A stretch of 12,480 nucleotides of DNA from Cyanobacteria bacterium UBA1186 (GTDB lineage Bacteria > Cyanobacteriota > Vampirovibrionia > Gastranaerophilales > Gastranaerophilaceae), in the NCBI GenBank assembly GCA_002309875.1, contig DBYM01000009.1, positions 32,210 to 44,689 on the forward strand, read 5' to 3'. The notes under the pieces are model-generated. The model was given only the letters and a program-made list of their open reading frames with translations, was not told the DNA's origin and made no database searches. Of the stretch, positions 1-6,977 are shown in pieces; position 1 is the stretch's first letter; every line of letters begins with the position of its first letter. Position numbers and translations under genes: made by a program.

Positions 1-257
1 AACATTACCAAATCAAAAGAATCGATTTCTCTTGTGAGTTTTACGTCTTTATAAAAGATGTTTCCCTTATCATCAAAACATTCATAAGTTTTTGCGCAGG
101 CTTTCCTTCCCTGCAAATAAAGATTAGGAATTGTTGTTATCTCAACATTTGCACCTCTCTCCAAAAACTCTTTTATCAGCCAAAAGTTCGTAACGAGGTT
201 ATTAAATTCAAAATATTTCAGTTCAATTTTGTCTATTACAAATAAGATTTTTTGCAT
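1..257 (-). CDS. gshB: glutathione synthetase-like protein, N-terminal part (cut by window edge)
   Basis: Reading the minus strand from an ATG at 255-257 gives 85 codons open to the window edge, so the 3' end is missing. The product begins MQKSYFVIDKIEL and contains FLERGANVEIT, NLYLQGRKACA and, at the edge, DSFDLVM. This order (a first strand ending in I/V-D-x-I, a helix for the second strand, then a strand ending in a Leu/Val-Met run) resembles the pre-ATP-grasp domain of prokaryotic glutathione synthetases, which join gamma-glutamylcysteine to glycine using ATP. The diagnostic R-x-D-P-P motif would lie just past the edge and cannot be seen. A Shine-Dalgarno GGGAG (265-269 on the plus strand) sits 7 nt before the ATG. 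It is divergent from the phosphoesterase operon at 353. Another ATP-grasp or glycosyltransferase-like protein is possible. Confidence 0.5.
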   Translation of the reverse strand, partial: MQKILFVIDKIELKYFEFNNLVTNFWLIKEFLERGANVEITTIPNLYLQGRKACAKTYECFDDKGNIFYKDVKLTREIDSFDLVM

Positions 258-316
258 AAATAAACTCCCAAAAACTATACTAACATCAAAATTTTGCCTG
301 TACAACCCGTTTAATA

Positions 317-345
317 TTGCTAAAGATAAAAAAATGAATTAAAAT
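317..345 (+). promoter_or_regulatory. candidate promoter of the phosphoesterase operon, possibly leaderless
   Basis: TTGCTA (317-322), a 17-nt spacer and TAAAAT (340-345, 5 of 6 consensus bases). A start point about 7 nt after the -10 falls on or next to the ATG at 353. AGGAG (346-350) lies only 2 nt before that ATG, which is unusually close for a Shine-Dalgarno site and fits a leaderless or near-leaderless transcript. Inferred from sequence match only. Confidence 0.4.
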
Positions 346-352
346 AGGAGTA

Positions 353-1342
353 ATGAAAAAAAGCCGTTACAAAAAAGAAAAGAGAGAAAGTTTTGGGCAG
401 AAAGTTGTCAATTTCGTATTGACAATACTCGTTGCATGCGCAATAAGTTCGCAGGTCTGCACCGCTGCAAACAACAACCTGAGAATTGCACAAATCAGTG
501 ATGCTCATTTTTCTTCATTTGAAGAAAACACCTCTTACAAATTCCTGAAAAAGTCAGGCGACCTCCTTGATGATGCAATTTTCCAGGTGAACACATCAGG
601 ACCTTACGATTTTGTCATCTTTACGGGCGATTTGATAAACACCCCAAAAGAATCCGAACTCGGCAAAGTGATTGAACATATTTCAAAACTCAATTACCCC
701 TGGTATGCAATCGACGGAAACCACGATATTTCAATAGACGGTCCGCTGACAAAAGAACAGTTCAGAAAAATTTTGAACTCAAAAAACAGAAATATGAACT
801 CTGACAAAATATATTATGCTTTCACCCCCAAAAGAGGATTCAGAGTTATTTGTCTTGATTCAATAATCGATTACAAAGTTACAACCACCGGAGAAATCCC
901 GAAAAATGAGGTTGAATGGCTGAAAGAAGAACTTAACAACCACAAAAAAGATGTTGTAATAATATGCACCCACGTTCCTATAGAGGAGCCGTTTCCGAGT
1001 CCAAACCACAGGCTTAAAAACGCAGATGAACTTAAAACCCTCCTGAGAACGTACAGCAATCCCATAATTGTGCTTCAGGGACATTACCACGGAACTATGG
1101 CAAAACAGAAAGAGAATATAATTTATATTTCTTCGCCTTCCCTGGTAACCTACCCGAACTCATTCAGAGTAATAAACATAAACTCAAATAAAAAACGTAC
1201 AATGATTGATGTTTTCCTGAAAGAAACCAACCTCAAAGACATTCAGTCAAGAGCCAAACTTAGACTTTTGGGGACAGAATCATTATATGGAAAAGAAGAG
1301 GACAGAAATACAAGTTTTGAAATAAAAAAGAATAAGGAATAA
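353..1342 (+). CDS. exported calcineurin-like metallophosphoesterase
   Basis: A 329-residue phosphoesterase with the full set of metal-binding motifs of the calcineurin-like superfamily: D-x-H (D50, H52), GD (G92-D93), GNHD (122-125), H207 in a THVP context and GHYH (243-246). Motif spacing is closest to class III cyclic-nucleotide phosphodiesterases (CpdA/Icc type), but the true substrate cannot be read from the sequence. The N-terminus has a very basic stretch (1-17) and a hydrophobic segment (18-39), so the enzyme is predicted to be exported. Cleavage could follow the VCTAA region; LVAC at 26-29 also looks like a lipobox, so a lipoprotein is possible. First gene of a three-gene operon; its stop is 3 nt before the next ATG. 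Family call is firm, substrate and anchoring are not. Confidence 0.87.
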   Translation: MKKSRYKKEKRESFGQKVVNFVLTILVACAISSQVCTAANNNLRIAQISDAHFSSFEENTSYKFLKKSGDLLDDAIFQVNTSGPYDFVIFTGDLINTPKESELGKVIEHISKLNYPWYAIDGNHDISIDGPLTKEQFRKILNSKNRNMNSDKIYYAFTPKRGFRVICLDSIIDYKVTTTGEIPKNEVEWLKEELNNHKKDVVIICTHVPIEEPFPSPNHRLKNADELKTLLRTYSNPIIVLQGHYHGTMAKQKENIIYISSPSLVTYPNSFRVININSNKKRTMIDVFLKETNLKDIQSRAKLRLLGTESLYGKEEDRNTSFEIKKNKE

Positions 1343-1345
1343 GAA

Positions 1346-2275
1346 ATGGACGAATTCAGAATTAAGTTTAGAGGTGTAAGAGGAAGTTATCCCGTACCGG
1401 AAAAAGAGTTTTTAAAATACGGAGGAAATACCTCCTGCGTAGAAATAAATGTCGGCGGACATTTGATAATACTTGATGCGGGAACAGGTTTGATAAGTCT
1501 CGGAAACGAACTTATGCAGAGGTACATCGAATCGGGAACGACAATCACCGACAGACAGCCCGTTAAATGTACAATCCTTTTAAGCCACATTCACCTTGAC
1601 CATATTCAGGGGTTTCCGTTCTTCAGACCTTCTCATCTTGCTTCTACAAGAATGGCACTCTTAGGCGGAGTAAACTATAACGAATCCTTAGAAGAAGAAC
1701 TTTCGAAGTTGTTATTCTCAAAATCTTTCCCGCTTGATTTGGGCGACATTGCAGCAGATTTGAGAATTATGGACCTGAACGAAACAAGTTACATAATCTT
1801 TAAGAAAGACGAAGATTTTCCGAAAGTAATCAGAGTAAACGACCTTAAAGAAGGTGATTTTAACGACGATGATATTGTAATAACCTGCTATAAATCATAC
1901 GCACACCCGCAAAACGGTGTCTTTATCTACAAAATTATGTACAAAGGTAAAAGCCTTGTTTACGCAACGGATAAAGAAAGTTACCCGGGCGGAGACAAAA
2001 AACTTATCAAATTTGCCAAAGGCTGCGATATGATTATACACGATGCACAATATTCAACGGAGGATTACCTGAGCATATACGTTCCGAAACAGGGATTCGG
2101 ACATTCAACCTTCGAAATGGCACTCGACTGCAAGCGCCAAATCGAGGCTAAGCAGATGGTATTCTTCCACTATGACCCCGGATATAATGACGAAAAACTC
2201 GACCTGATTGCGGAAGAATATGCGGACGAAAACGCAATTATGGCATACGAAGGGCTGGAAATATCTCTTTTATGA
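1346..2275 (+). CDS. metallo-beta-lactamase-fold hydrolase, PhnP/phosphodiesterase-like
   Basis: A 309-residue cytosolic protein of the MBL-fold superfamily. It opens with F-R-G-V-R-G-S-Y-P and GGNTSCVEI (27-35), then DAGTG (44-48), the H-x-H-x-D-H metal motif (H81, H83, D85, H86), H187, D209 in YATDKES, HDAQYS (232-237), GFGHST with H253, and H275 in FFHYDPG. This pattern matches the COG1235-type group that includes PhnP cyclic phosphodiesterases and relatives often annotated as cyclic-nucleotide phosphodiesterases. A segment between about 113 and 170 that is longer than in minimal members may form a lid. An AAGGA sequence (1334-1338), inside the end of the preceding gene, precedes the ATG. 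Translation is probably coupled with the gene before and with the TPR gene after (ATGA overlap). Substrate unknown. Confidence 0.85.
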   Translation: MDEFRIKFRGVRGSYPVPEKEFLKYGGNTSCVEINVGGHLIILDAGTGLISLGNELMQRYIESGTTITDRQPVKCTILLSHIHLDHIQGFPFFRPSHLASTRMALLGGVNYNESLEEELSKLLFSKSFPLDLGDIAADLRIMDLNETSYIIFKKDEDFPKVIRVNDLKEGDFNDDDIVITCYKSYAHPQNGVFIYKIMYKGKSLVYATDKESYPGGDKKLIKFAKGCDMIIHDAQYSTEDYLSIYVPKQGFGHSTFEMALDCKRQIEAKQMVFFHYDPGYNDEKLDLIAEEYADENAIMAYEGLEISLL

Positions 2276-2832
2276 CAAAAAAAATCCTGACAATATTTCT
2301 ATTACTCGTTACGGTTTTTTGTTCGGCATACAAAAAACCTTACAGATACACTATTCAGGCAGAAAAAGATGCTTATTATCACAATAACGTCGGAATAAAT
2401 TACCTGAAGGACAGAGTGTATTATGCCGCAATTCAGGAGTTTAAAATCGCAATCTCGCTGAGTCCGAATACACAAGCCTCTGCAATATTTTATAACAACC
2501 TCGGAGAAACCTTCACCTACATAGGGTATCCCGATTCGGCTCTCGATTGCTTTGAAAACGCAATTATGCTTTACGGTCTGAACCTCAAATACTATATGAA
2601 CCTGATTGACTGTTACATAAACCTCAAAATAACTGATTCAAAAATGAAAGAGTTACAGGCTTCAAACAACCTGTATGACAGAATTAAACTCGGAATTCTT
2701 TATATAAAAACGGGCGAAATCAGAAAAGGTGTGAATACCCTTGATGAAATATGCACGGAAGAGCCTGATTTATTGATAACTCCCGCCATAAGACAGTATA
2801 TTAAAGAAACCCTTGAACAGAATAAAATGTAG
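2272..2832 (+). CDS. exported TPR-repeat protein
   Basis: A 186-residue protein with an N-terminal signal peptide: basic TKK, then a hydrophobic run to about residue 16, with likely cleavage after CSA at 17-19. The cysteine follows Phe, so it is a poor lipobox. The mature part has TPR-like helical pairs at about 36-65 (NNVGINYL...AAIQEFKIAISLSP) and 71-104 (YNNLGETF...ALDCFENAIMLYG), with weaker ones near 105-120 and 133-165. TPR proteins are scaffolds that bind partner proteins; no catalytic motif is seen. The start ATG overlaps the TGA of the hydrolase gene (ATGA at 2272-2275) and there is no good ribosome-binding site, so translation is probably coupled. The exported phosphoesterase two genes upstream is a plausible partner by position only. 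Confidence 0.78.
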   Translation: MTKKILTIFLLLVTVFCSAYKKPYRYTIQAEKDAYYHNNVGINYLKDRVYYAAIQEFKIAISLSPNTQASAIFYNNLGETFTYIGYPDSALDCFENAIMLYGLNLKYYMNLIDCYINLKITDSKMKELQASNNLYDRIKLGILYIKTGEIRKGVNTLDEICTEEPDLLITPAIRQYIKETLEQNKM

Positions 2833-2878
2833 GTTAGGGCAGAAACCCCTCTTGTGAACTTGTATAACAATATGTAAT

Positions 2879-2904
2879 AAAAAGTTACGTATGACTTTTT
2901 TTTT
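2879..2904 (+). terminator. candidate rho-independent terminator after the TPR gene
   Basis: A hairpin with arms AAAAAGTTA (2879-2887) and TGACTTTTT (2892-2900), loop CGTA, one G-T pair, continuing into a run of nine T (2896-2904). The stem is mostly A-T and weak, but the T run and the position 46 nt after the stop of the operon fit an intrinsic terminator. Confidence 0.5.
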
Positions 2905-2918
2905 GAAAACTATTATCT

Positions 2919-2936
2919 TATAATTTTCTCAGAGGA
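2919..2936 (+). promoter_or_regulatory. -10 box and ribosome-binding site of the MEMO1-AMMECR1 gene
   Basis: A perfect TATAAT (2919-2924) lies 15 nt downstream of the T run. No good -35 is found at 16-18 nt. A start about 7 nt later would begin at the Shine-Dalgarno AGAGGA (2931-2936), giving a 5' leader of only about 13 nt. That site is 7 nt from the ATG at 2944, against 4 nt from the in-frame GTG at 2941, which favours ATG 2944 as the start. Confidence 0.4.
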
Positions 2937-2943
2937 AAGAGTG

Positions 2944-4314
2944 ATGAATAAAAATCCCGTTTTTGCAGGGAGTTTTTATCCCGAAAAGGCTGATGAATTA
3001 ACAAATTTACTTAATTCTTACAAGCACGACGGAAAAATTGAATACAAAAGCAAGGCAATAATAGTCCCGCATGCCGGCATCTATTATTCCGGGCATGCTG
3101 CTATGGCAGGGTTTCAGAGACTTGAAATCTGCGATAATATTTTCATCATTGCACCCTCTCATCACGATACCTTCAACAATATTGCGCTTCCTTCGTATTC
3201 ATACTTTGACACTCCTCTCGGAAGCCTTGAAGTCAACAACAGGCTTATAAAAGAAATTGCGGAAAAGTTTCCCTGCGTAATCGCAAACGAGTTTTTTGAC
3301 AGAGAACACGCAATAGAGGTTCAACTTCCTTTTATACAGAATATTCTTTCCCCACATAATATGAGTGCAATAGATTTTGTAAAAGGTTTGAAAAAAATCG
3401 GACGTAAAGTAAGAATTATTCCCGTCCTTGTCGGAAAATGCGATTACAGGCTTATTTCAGACCTGATATCAACATATTGGGAAAATTCCTGTTTTGTAAT
3501 TTCCTCGGATTTAAGCCACTATTACACTCAGCAGCAATGCAGGCAAATTGATACCTACACCGCTACAATTATTGAAACGGGAAAACTCAGCCACTTTCAG
3601 CCTCAGCAGGCCTGCGGAATTATAGGGATTATGGGGCTTGTTGATTTTGCAAATAATAACGATTGCACTATGATCAGGGCGATGATGTATAATTCGGGTG
3701 ATATCAGCGGTGCTACCGATAAAGTTGTAGGCTACGGCTCGTGGTTTTTATATACGGATACAAAGAATGATTACTTAGAAAAATTCCACTCAAACTATAT
3801 TCTTGATACGGCAAGAAAAAGTATTGAATTTGCCGTAAATGGGCAGGAATTTGTCCCGCAGGATATTCCGTCCGTCCTGACCCAATACGGAGCATCATTT
3901 ATCACAATAAAGATTAACGATGATTTAAGAGGCTGTATGGGCTCAATCTATCCGACAAAACCTCTGATTTTGGACATCATAGATAACGCAAAAAATGCCG
4001 CTTTCCAGGACCCGAGATTTGAGCCGCTTACGGAGCGTGAACTTGATCATATCCAAATATCGGTATCAATTCTGTCTTCAATAGAAAGAATTGCGTTCAA
4101 AGATGAGCGGGATTTGTTATCCAAGATTTACCCGCATGGGATTATCATTTCAGACCACGACAGACGTGCCGTATATCTGCCTGTCGTTTGGGAGCAACTT
4201 CCGGACAAAGAAGTTTTCTTAAACTCACTCAAAGAAAAAGCAGGTTTGCCACCAAACTACTTCTCCAAAACATTTGAAGCATACAAATTTGATACCCTGT
4301 ACCTCAGCGAGTAA
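2944..4314 (+). CDS. MEMO1-AMMECR1 fusion protein (AmmeMemoRadiSam proteins B and A)
   Basis: A two-domain protein of 456 residues from ATG 2944; an in-frame GTG lies one codon earlier. Numbers here count from that GTG. Residues about 5-272 are a MEMO1-like domain, related to LigB-type class III extradiol dioxygenases: AGSFYP (9-14), PHAGIYYSG (43-51), PSHHD (72-76), EHAIEVQLPF (122-131), SSDLSHYY (188-195) and NSGDISG (251-257). The histidines correspond to the metal-site histidines of this fold. Residues about 285-456 are an AMMECR1 domain with the family motif LRGCMGS (329-335), DPRFEPLT (357-364) and ISVSIL (373-378). In many prokaryotes these two proteins occur with a radical-SAM partner in the AmmeMemoRadiSam set, whose reaction is not established to my knowledge. 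The partner gene is not in the window. The gene end overlaps recF by 11 bp, tail to tail. Confidence 0.88.
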   Translation: MNKNPVFAGSFYPEKADELTNLLNSYKHDGKIEYKSKAIIVPHAGIYYSGHAAMAGFQRLEICDNIFIIAPSHHDTFNNIALPSYSYFDTPLGSLEVNNRLIKEIAEKFPCVIANEFFDREHAIEVQLPFIQNILSPHNMSAIDFVKGLKKIGRKVRIIPVLVGKCDYRLISDLISTYWENSCFVISSDLSHYYTQQQCRQIDTYTATIIETGKLSHFQPQQACGIIGIMGLVDFANNNDCTMIRAMMYNSGDISGATDKVVGYGSWFLYTDTKNDYLEKFHSNYILDTARKSIEFAVNGQEFVPQDIPSVLTQYGASFITIKINDDLRGCMGSIYPTKPLILDIIDNAKNAAFQDPRFEPLTERELDHIQISVSILSSIERIAFKDERDLLSKIYPHGIIISDHDRRAVYLPVVWEQLPDKEVFLNSLKEKAGLPPNYFSKTFEAYKFDTLYLSE

Positions 4315-5386
4315 TCTTTCCTTTCTCAACCGAATAAACAGTTACGTCTTTAAGAAACTCGTCTTCAAATAACAACGTATCAACCGAAGTAATTATCGTC
4401 TGAACACCCTGTTCTATGGATTTAAGAAGATAGTTCTGTCGGGTTTCATCAAGTTCCGCAAGCACATCGTCAAGCAGTAATATCGGAGCAAAACCCGTTT
4501 TTTCCCTGATTATATCAAGTTCTCCGAGTTTTAATGCCAAAACAAGCGTTCTCTGCTGTCCCTGTGATGCAAACTTGACCGCATCTATTCCGTTTATCTT
4601 AAACTCAATATCGTCCCTGTGAGGACCTACGCAGGATTGACGTCTTCCAAGTTCCTCGCTCTTTCTCTGCAAAAGTTCCGCTCTTAAATTTTCACTTATT
4701 TCCTCAACCGTTTCACCGGCAAATGTATAAGAAAGCGAAAACTCCTCCGTATCACTTATAACTCTGTGTTTGGTCTGCGCAATCTTTTCTATCTCACGCA
4801 GAAATTTTTTCCTTAAAAATATTATATTCGCACCCGTTATAACCATTTGTTCGTTATAAATATCAAAAAGGTTATAATCAATCTCCTCAAGTTTCAGAAG
4901 GTTATTCTTCTGCACCCTTATTTTGTCAAACTTATTCAGACGTTCGTTATATGCGGGGTATATTTGTGAAATTGCCCTGTCAAGCCAATCCCTTCTGTCC
5001 TGAGGTGCACCTCTGAGCAAAAGCAAATCCTTTGTCGAGAACAAAACAGTTTTAACCGCCAACCTGAAATCTTTTGCCGTTGCCTTTACCCGATTAACCT
5101 TAAATTCACGTTTTTTATCCGTATCATAAACAAAATCAAGTTCTATATCGGTATCATTCTTCTCAATCTCCGCCTTAATCTCAAATTTATCCGCCCCGAA
5201 TTTTATCAAATCCGACATAGTTGAAGTCCTCGGACTTTTTAAATCCGACAACAGGTAAATGCTCTCAAGTATATTGGTTTTTCCCTGAGCATTTTTGCCG
5301 ATAATAAGCGTTTTCTGGGTCGGAAAATCCAACTCGACATCGGCGCAATTTCTGTAATTTATAAGCCCCAATCTTTTTAGTTTCAT
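4304..5386 (-). CDS. recF: DNA replication and repair protein RecF
   Basis: A 360-residue SMC-like ATPase that helps load RecA at single-strand gaps with RecO and RecR. It starts MKLKRLGLINYRN, the normal RecF N-terminus, followed by Walker A GKNAQGKT (30-37), an ABC-type signature in FASQGQQRT late in the protein, and Walker B with D-loop LLLDDVLAELD near the C-terminus. Length is usual for the family. The frame is open upstream to a TTG at 5420-5422, which would add 12 residues. I prefer ATG 5384-5386 because it matches the family start, although no Shine-Dalgarno precedes it; a well-spaced promoter places the transcript start on this ATG. The gene sits outside the classical dnaA-dnaN-recF-gyrB cluster, convergent with the MEMO1-AMMECR1 gene and divergent from bioD. 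Confidence 0.94.
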   Translation of the reverse strand: MKLKRLGLINYRNCADVELDFPTQKTLIIGKNAQGKTNILESIYLLSDLKSPRTSTMSDLIKFGADKFEIKAEIEKNDTDIELDFVYDTDKKREFKVNRVKATAKDFRLAVKTVLFSTKDLLLLRGAPQDRRDWLDRAISQIYPAYNERLNKFDKIRVQKNNLLKLEEIDYNLFDIYNEQMVITGANIIFLRKKFLREIEKIAQTKHRVISDTEEFSLSYTFAGETVEEISENLRAELLQRKSEELGRRQSCVGPHRDDIEFKINGIDAVKFASQGQQRTLVLALKLGELDIIREKTGFAPILLLDDVLAELDETRQNYLLKSIEQGVQTIITSVDTLLFEDEFLKDVTVYSVEKGKITR

Positions 5387-5393
5387 AGTTTTT

Positions 5394-5422
5394 AGTATAT
5401 AAAAACTCTTAGCCGAAATCAA
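5394..5422 (-). promoter_or_regulatory. recF promoter, probable leaderless transcript
   Basis: On the minus strand: TTGATT (plus 5417-5422), a spacer of exactly 17 nt, and TATACT (plus 5394-5399). Seven bases, AAAAACT, then separate the -10 from the ATG, so the expected start point is the A of the recF start codon. No ribosome-binding site is present between them. The alternative TTG start overlaps the -35 box. Confidence 0.5.
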
Positions 5423-5474
5423 ACAAATATTTCCTTTTATTTACATTATCAATATGTGGTGATAGGATAAAATT

Positions 5475-6194
5475 ATGCTGAATCTATATATAACTTCAAC
5501 TGTTCACAAAGAAGGCAAAACATTCCTGACTGCAGGACTTGCCGCAACTATGCAGAGTCTGGGCTACAAAACCAACGTTTATAAGCCTGTACAGACTGCA
5601 GGTATTGAGATGAACGGGTTTATGCAGTCTCCCGATTTAACTTATATAAAAACACTTGACCCGTATATTAATACCCATTTTACCTACCTTTTTAAGGCAG
5701 ATGCCGAGCCGTTGATTGCCGCAGAAGAAGAAAACAAATTTATAGATATCAGTTTAATAAATAATGATTACAAAAAAATCAATGAAACTTCCGACTGCAC
5801 AATAATTGACGGTGAAGGAAGTCTTTTAAGTCCGATTGCTCCTTCGGAACAAAATACTGACATGATAAGGAAACTTCAAACTCCTGTTTTATACACAGTT
5901 ACGCCGACATCAGATACAATAGGAAATACCCTTGCCTCCATCTATGCCGCATTAGATAAAAAACTTGAAATAAGAGGGGTTGTAATAAATAATATTCAGC
6001 CGGATTGTCCCAAGGAACTCCTGACCTCAATAACAAGAGTTATTGAAGAATATTCGGGGGTAAATATACTCGGTCTGCTCCCTGCAATACATAACACCGA
6101 TGCGCCGGAAGAAATAATTACCGGAATCCTTAACGGAATAGACATTGAAAGCGTTTTCGGAGTTAAAATTGAAAAATTGGAATTCAGTTCATGA
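5475..6194 (+). CDS. bioD: dethiobiotin synthetase-like (BioD family) ATPase
   Basis: A 239-residue P-loop protein of the BioD family. BioD closes the ureido ring of dethiobiotin from 7,8-diaminononanoate, CO2 and ATP in biotin synthesis. Visible motifs are a P-loop TSTVHKEGKT (7-16), YKPVQTAG (36-43), DGEGSLLSPI (112-121), the PTSDTIGNTL segment (144-153) that corresponds to the G-x-I-N-H-T region, GVVINN (168-173) and LGLLPAI (199-205). Several positions differ from typical BioD: the usual GTDT start of the loop is TSTV, and the EGAGG motif is DGEGS, with Asp for the usual Glu. It may be a divergent BioD or a relative such as the BioD-like domain of some phosphotransacetylases. AGGA (5464-5467) lies 7 nt before the ATG. 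It overlaps rsmD by ATGA. No other biotin gene is nearby. Confidence 0.68.
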   Translation: MLNLYITSTVHKEGKTFLTAGLAATMQSLGYKTNVYKPVQTAGIEMNGFMQSPDLTYIKTLDPYINTHFTYLFKADAEPLIAAEEENKFIDISLINNDYKKINETSDCTIIDGEGSLLSPIAPSEQNTDMIRKLQTPVLYTVTPTSDTIGNTLASIYAALDKKLEIRGVVINNIQPDCPKELLTSITRVIEEYSGVNILGLLPAIHNTDAPEEIITGILNGIDIESVFGVKIEKLEFSS

Positions 6195-6703
6195 TGATAA
6201 TTACGGGAGGTGAATTTAAAGGTAGGAAAATGCTTTCGCCCGACGAAGCAATAACCCGTCCGACTCTTTCCAAAGTCAGAATGGGGGTTTTTAATACTCT
6301 ATTTTCTTTGGTCGAAGATTTTAGTGACAAAAGTTTTCTTGACCTTTTCGGCGGCTCGGGGATTATGGGAATTGAAGCCTTATCAAGAGGGTTTAAAAAA
6401 GTTACGGTTTTTGAAAAAAATCCAAAAGCAGTGCAAATAATTAAGAAGAATTATCAAACGGTCGGAAAAGAAGCCGATTTAAGAATCGGAGACAGTTTAA
6501 AATTAATAAAAAACCTTGAAACTAAGTACGATATTATTTACATTGATCCGCCTTATGAAAGCAATTTATATTCCGAAGTTTTTGAAGCAATCCCCACTGA
6601 TTGTCTTATTGTAGCAGAACACTCAAACCCGATCGAAACAACTCTCGGGTTAATCAAAACAAAAAATTACGGCGGAAAAATGGTTTCATTCTACAGGAAA
6701 TAA
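6191..6703 (+). CDS. rsmD: 16S rRNA (guanine(966)-N2)-methyltransferase RsmD
   Basis: A 170-residue SAM-dependent N2-guanine methyltransferase acting on G966 of 16S rRNA in the 30S subunit. It shows ITGGEFKGRKM (4-14), RPTLSKVR (23-30) leading to a Phe-Asn motif (33-38), the SAM-binding motif I DLFGGSGIMGIEALSRG (51-67), FEKNP with the acidic ribose-binding residue near 75, and the catalytic DPPY (119-122). Length and motif order are typical. The start overlaps the bioD stop (ATGA, 6191-6194); a second in-frame ATG follows at 6194, and either could be used. No clear ribosome-binding site is seen, so translational coupling with bioD is likely. The usual neighbour coaD does not follow. Confidence 0.92.
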   Translation: MMIITGGEFKGRKMLSPDEAITRPTLSKVRMGVFNTLFSLVEDFSDKSFLDLFGGSGIMGIEALSRGFKKVTVFEKNPKAVQIIKKNYQTVGKEADLRIGDSLKLIKNLETKYDIIYIDPPYESNLYSEVFEAIPTDCLIVAEHSNPIETTLGLIKTKNYGGKMVSFYRK

Positions 6704-6725
6704 AGATACCTATTTACCCCTACCC

Positions 6726-6977
6726 CTAGCCCTCTGACAGCATTGATGAGATTTCGGCAACAATTCTTGAGATATCAGAGCCGCCATAGATAACTTCAAG
6801 CAATAACTGAGAATTAATAATAACAGTTTCTCTGTATTCCATGGAATCTACGTCAAGAATATCAAACTCGATGTAATCGTCACCGACATATTTAACCTTA
6901 CCGTACTCTGCCCCTGTAGCCCATCTTAAAAATACATACTGTTGTTCAAAAACTTTTACCTTGTCTATCAATCTCAT
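6726..6977 (-). CDS. small protein of unknown function, possible Sm/LSm-like fold
   Basis: An 83-residue protein with a clear ribosome-binding site, GAAGG (plus 6985-6989), 7 nt before the ATG. No family is recognised with certainty. The central part, QQYVFLRWATGAEYGKVKYVGDDYIEFD in pieces at 12-39, has the Sm1-like pattern: alternating hydrophobic strand, T-G, four residues, G-K-V, then a strand ending in an Asp-rich turn. It is followed by a short acidic loop and a second strand TVIINSQLLLEVIYG (51-65), as in Sm2. The C-terminal 18 residues are a short helix. That would make it an Hfq-like or LSm-like RNA-binding protein, but the Hfq signature YKHA is absent. Convergent with rsmD, with only 22 bp between the stops. 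Real gene: likely; function: inference only. Confidence 0.62.
   Translation of the reverse strand: MRLIDKVKVFEQQYVFLRWATGAEYGKVKYVGDDYIEFDILDVDSMEYRETVIINSQLLLEVIYGGSDISRIVAEISSMLSEG

Noticed and set aside
2832..2850. Possible stem AGGG/CCCT right after the TPR gene stop
   Set aside because: Only 4 bp with no T run; the hairpin at 2879-2904 is the better terminator.
5387..5422. TTG start adding 12 residues to RecF
   Set aside because: An AAGGAA-like site lies upstream, but the added residues are outside the RecF family start and the TTG overlaps a good -35 box. Not fully excluded.
6714..6733. CCCCTA-CCCCTA-GCCCT repeat-like run between rsmD and the small minus-strand gene
   Set aside because: Only two full copies, partly inside the end of the small gene; too short to call a repeat array.
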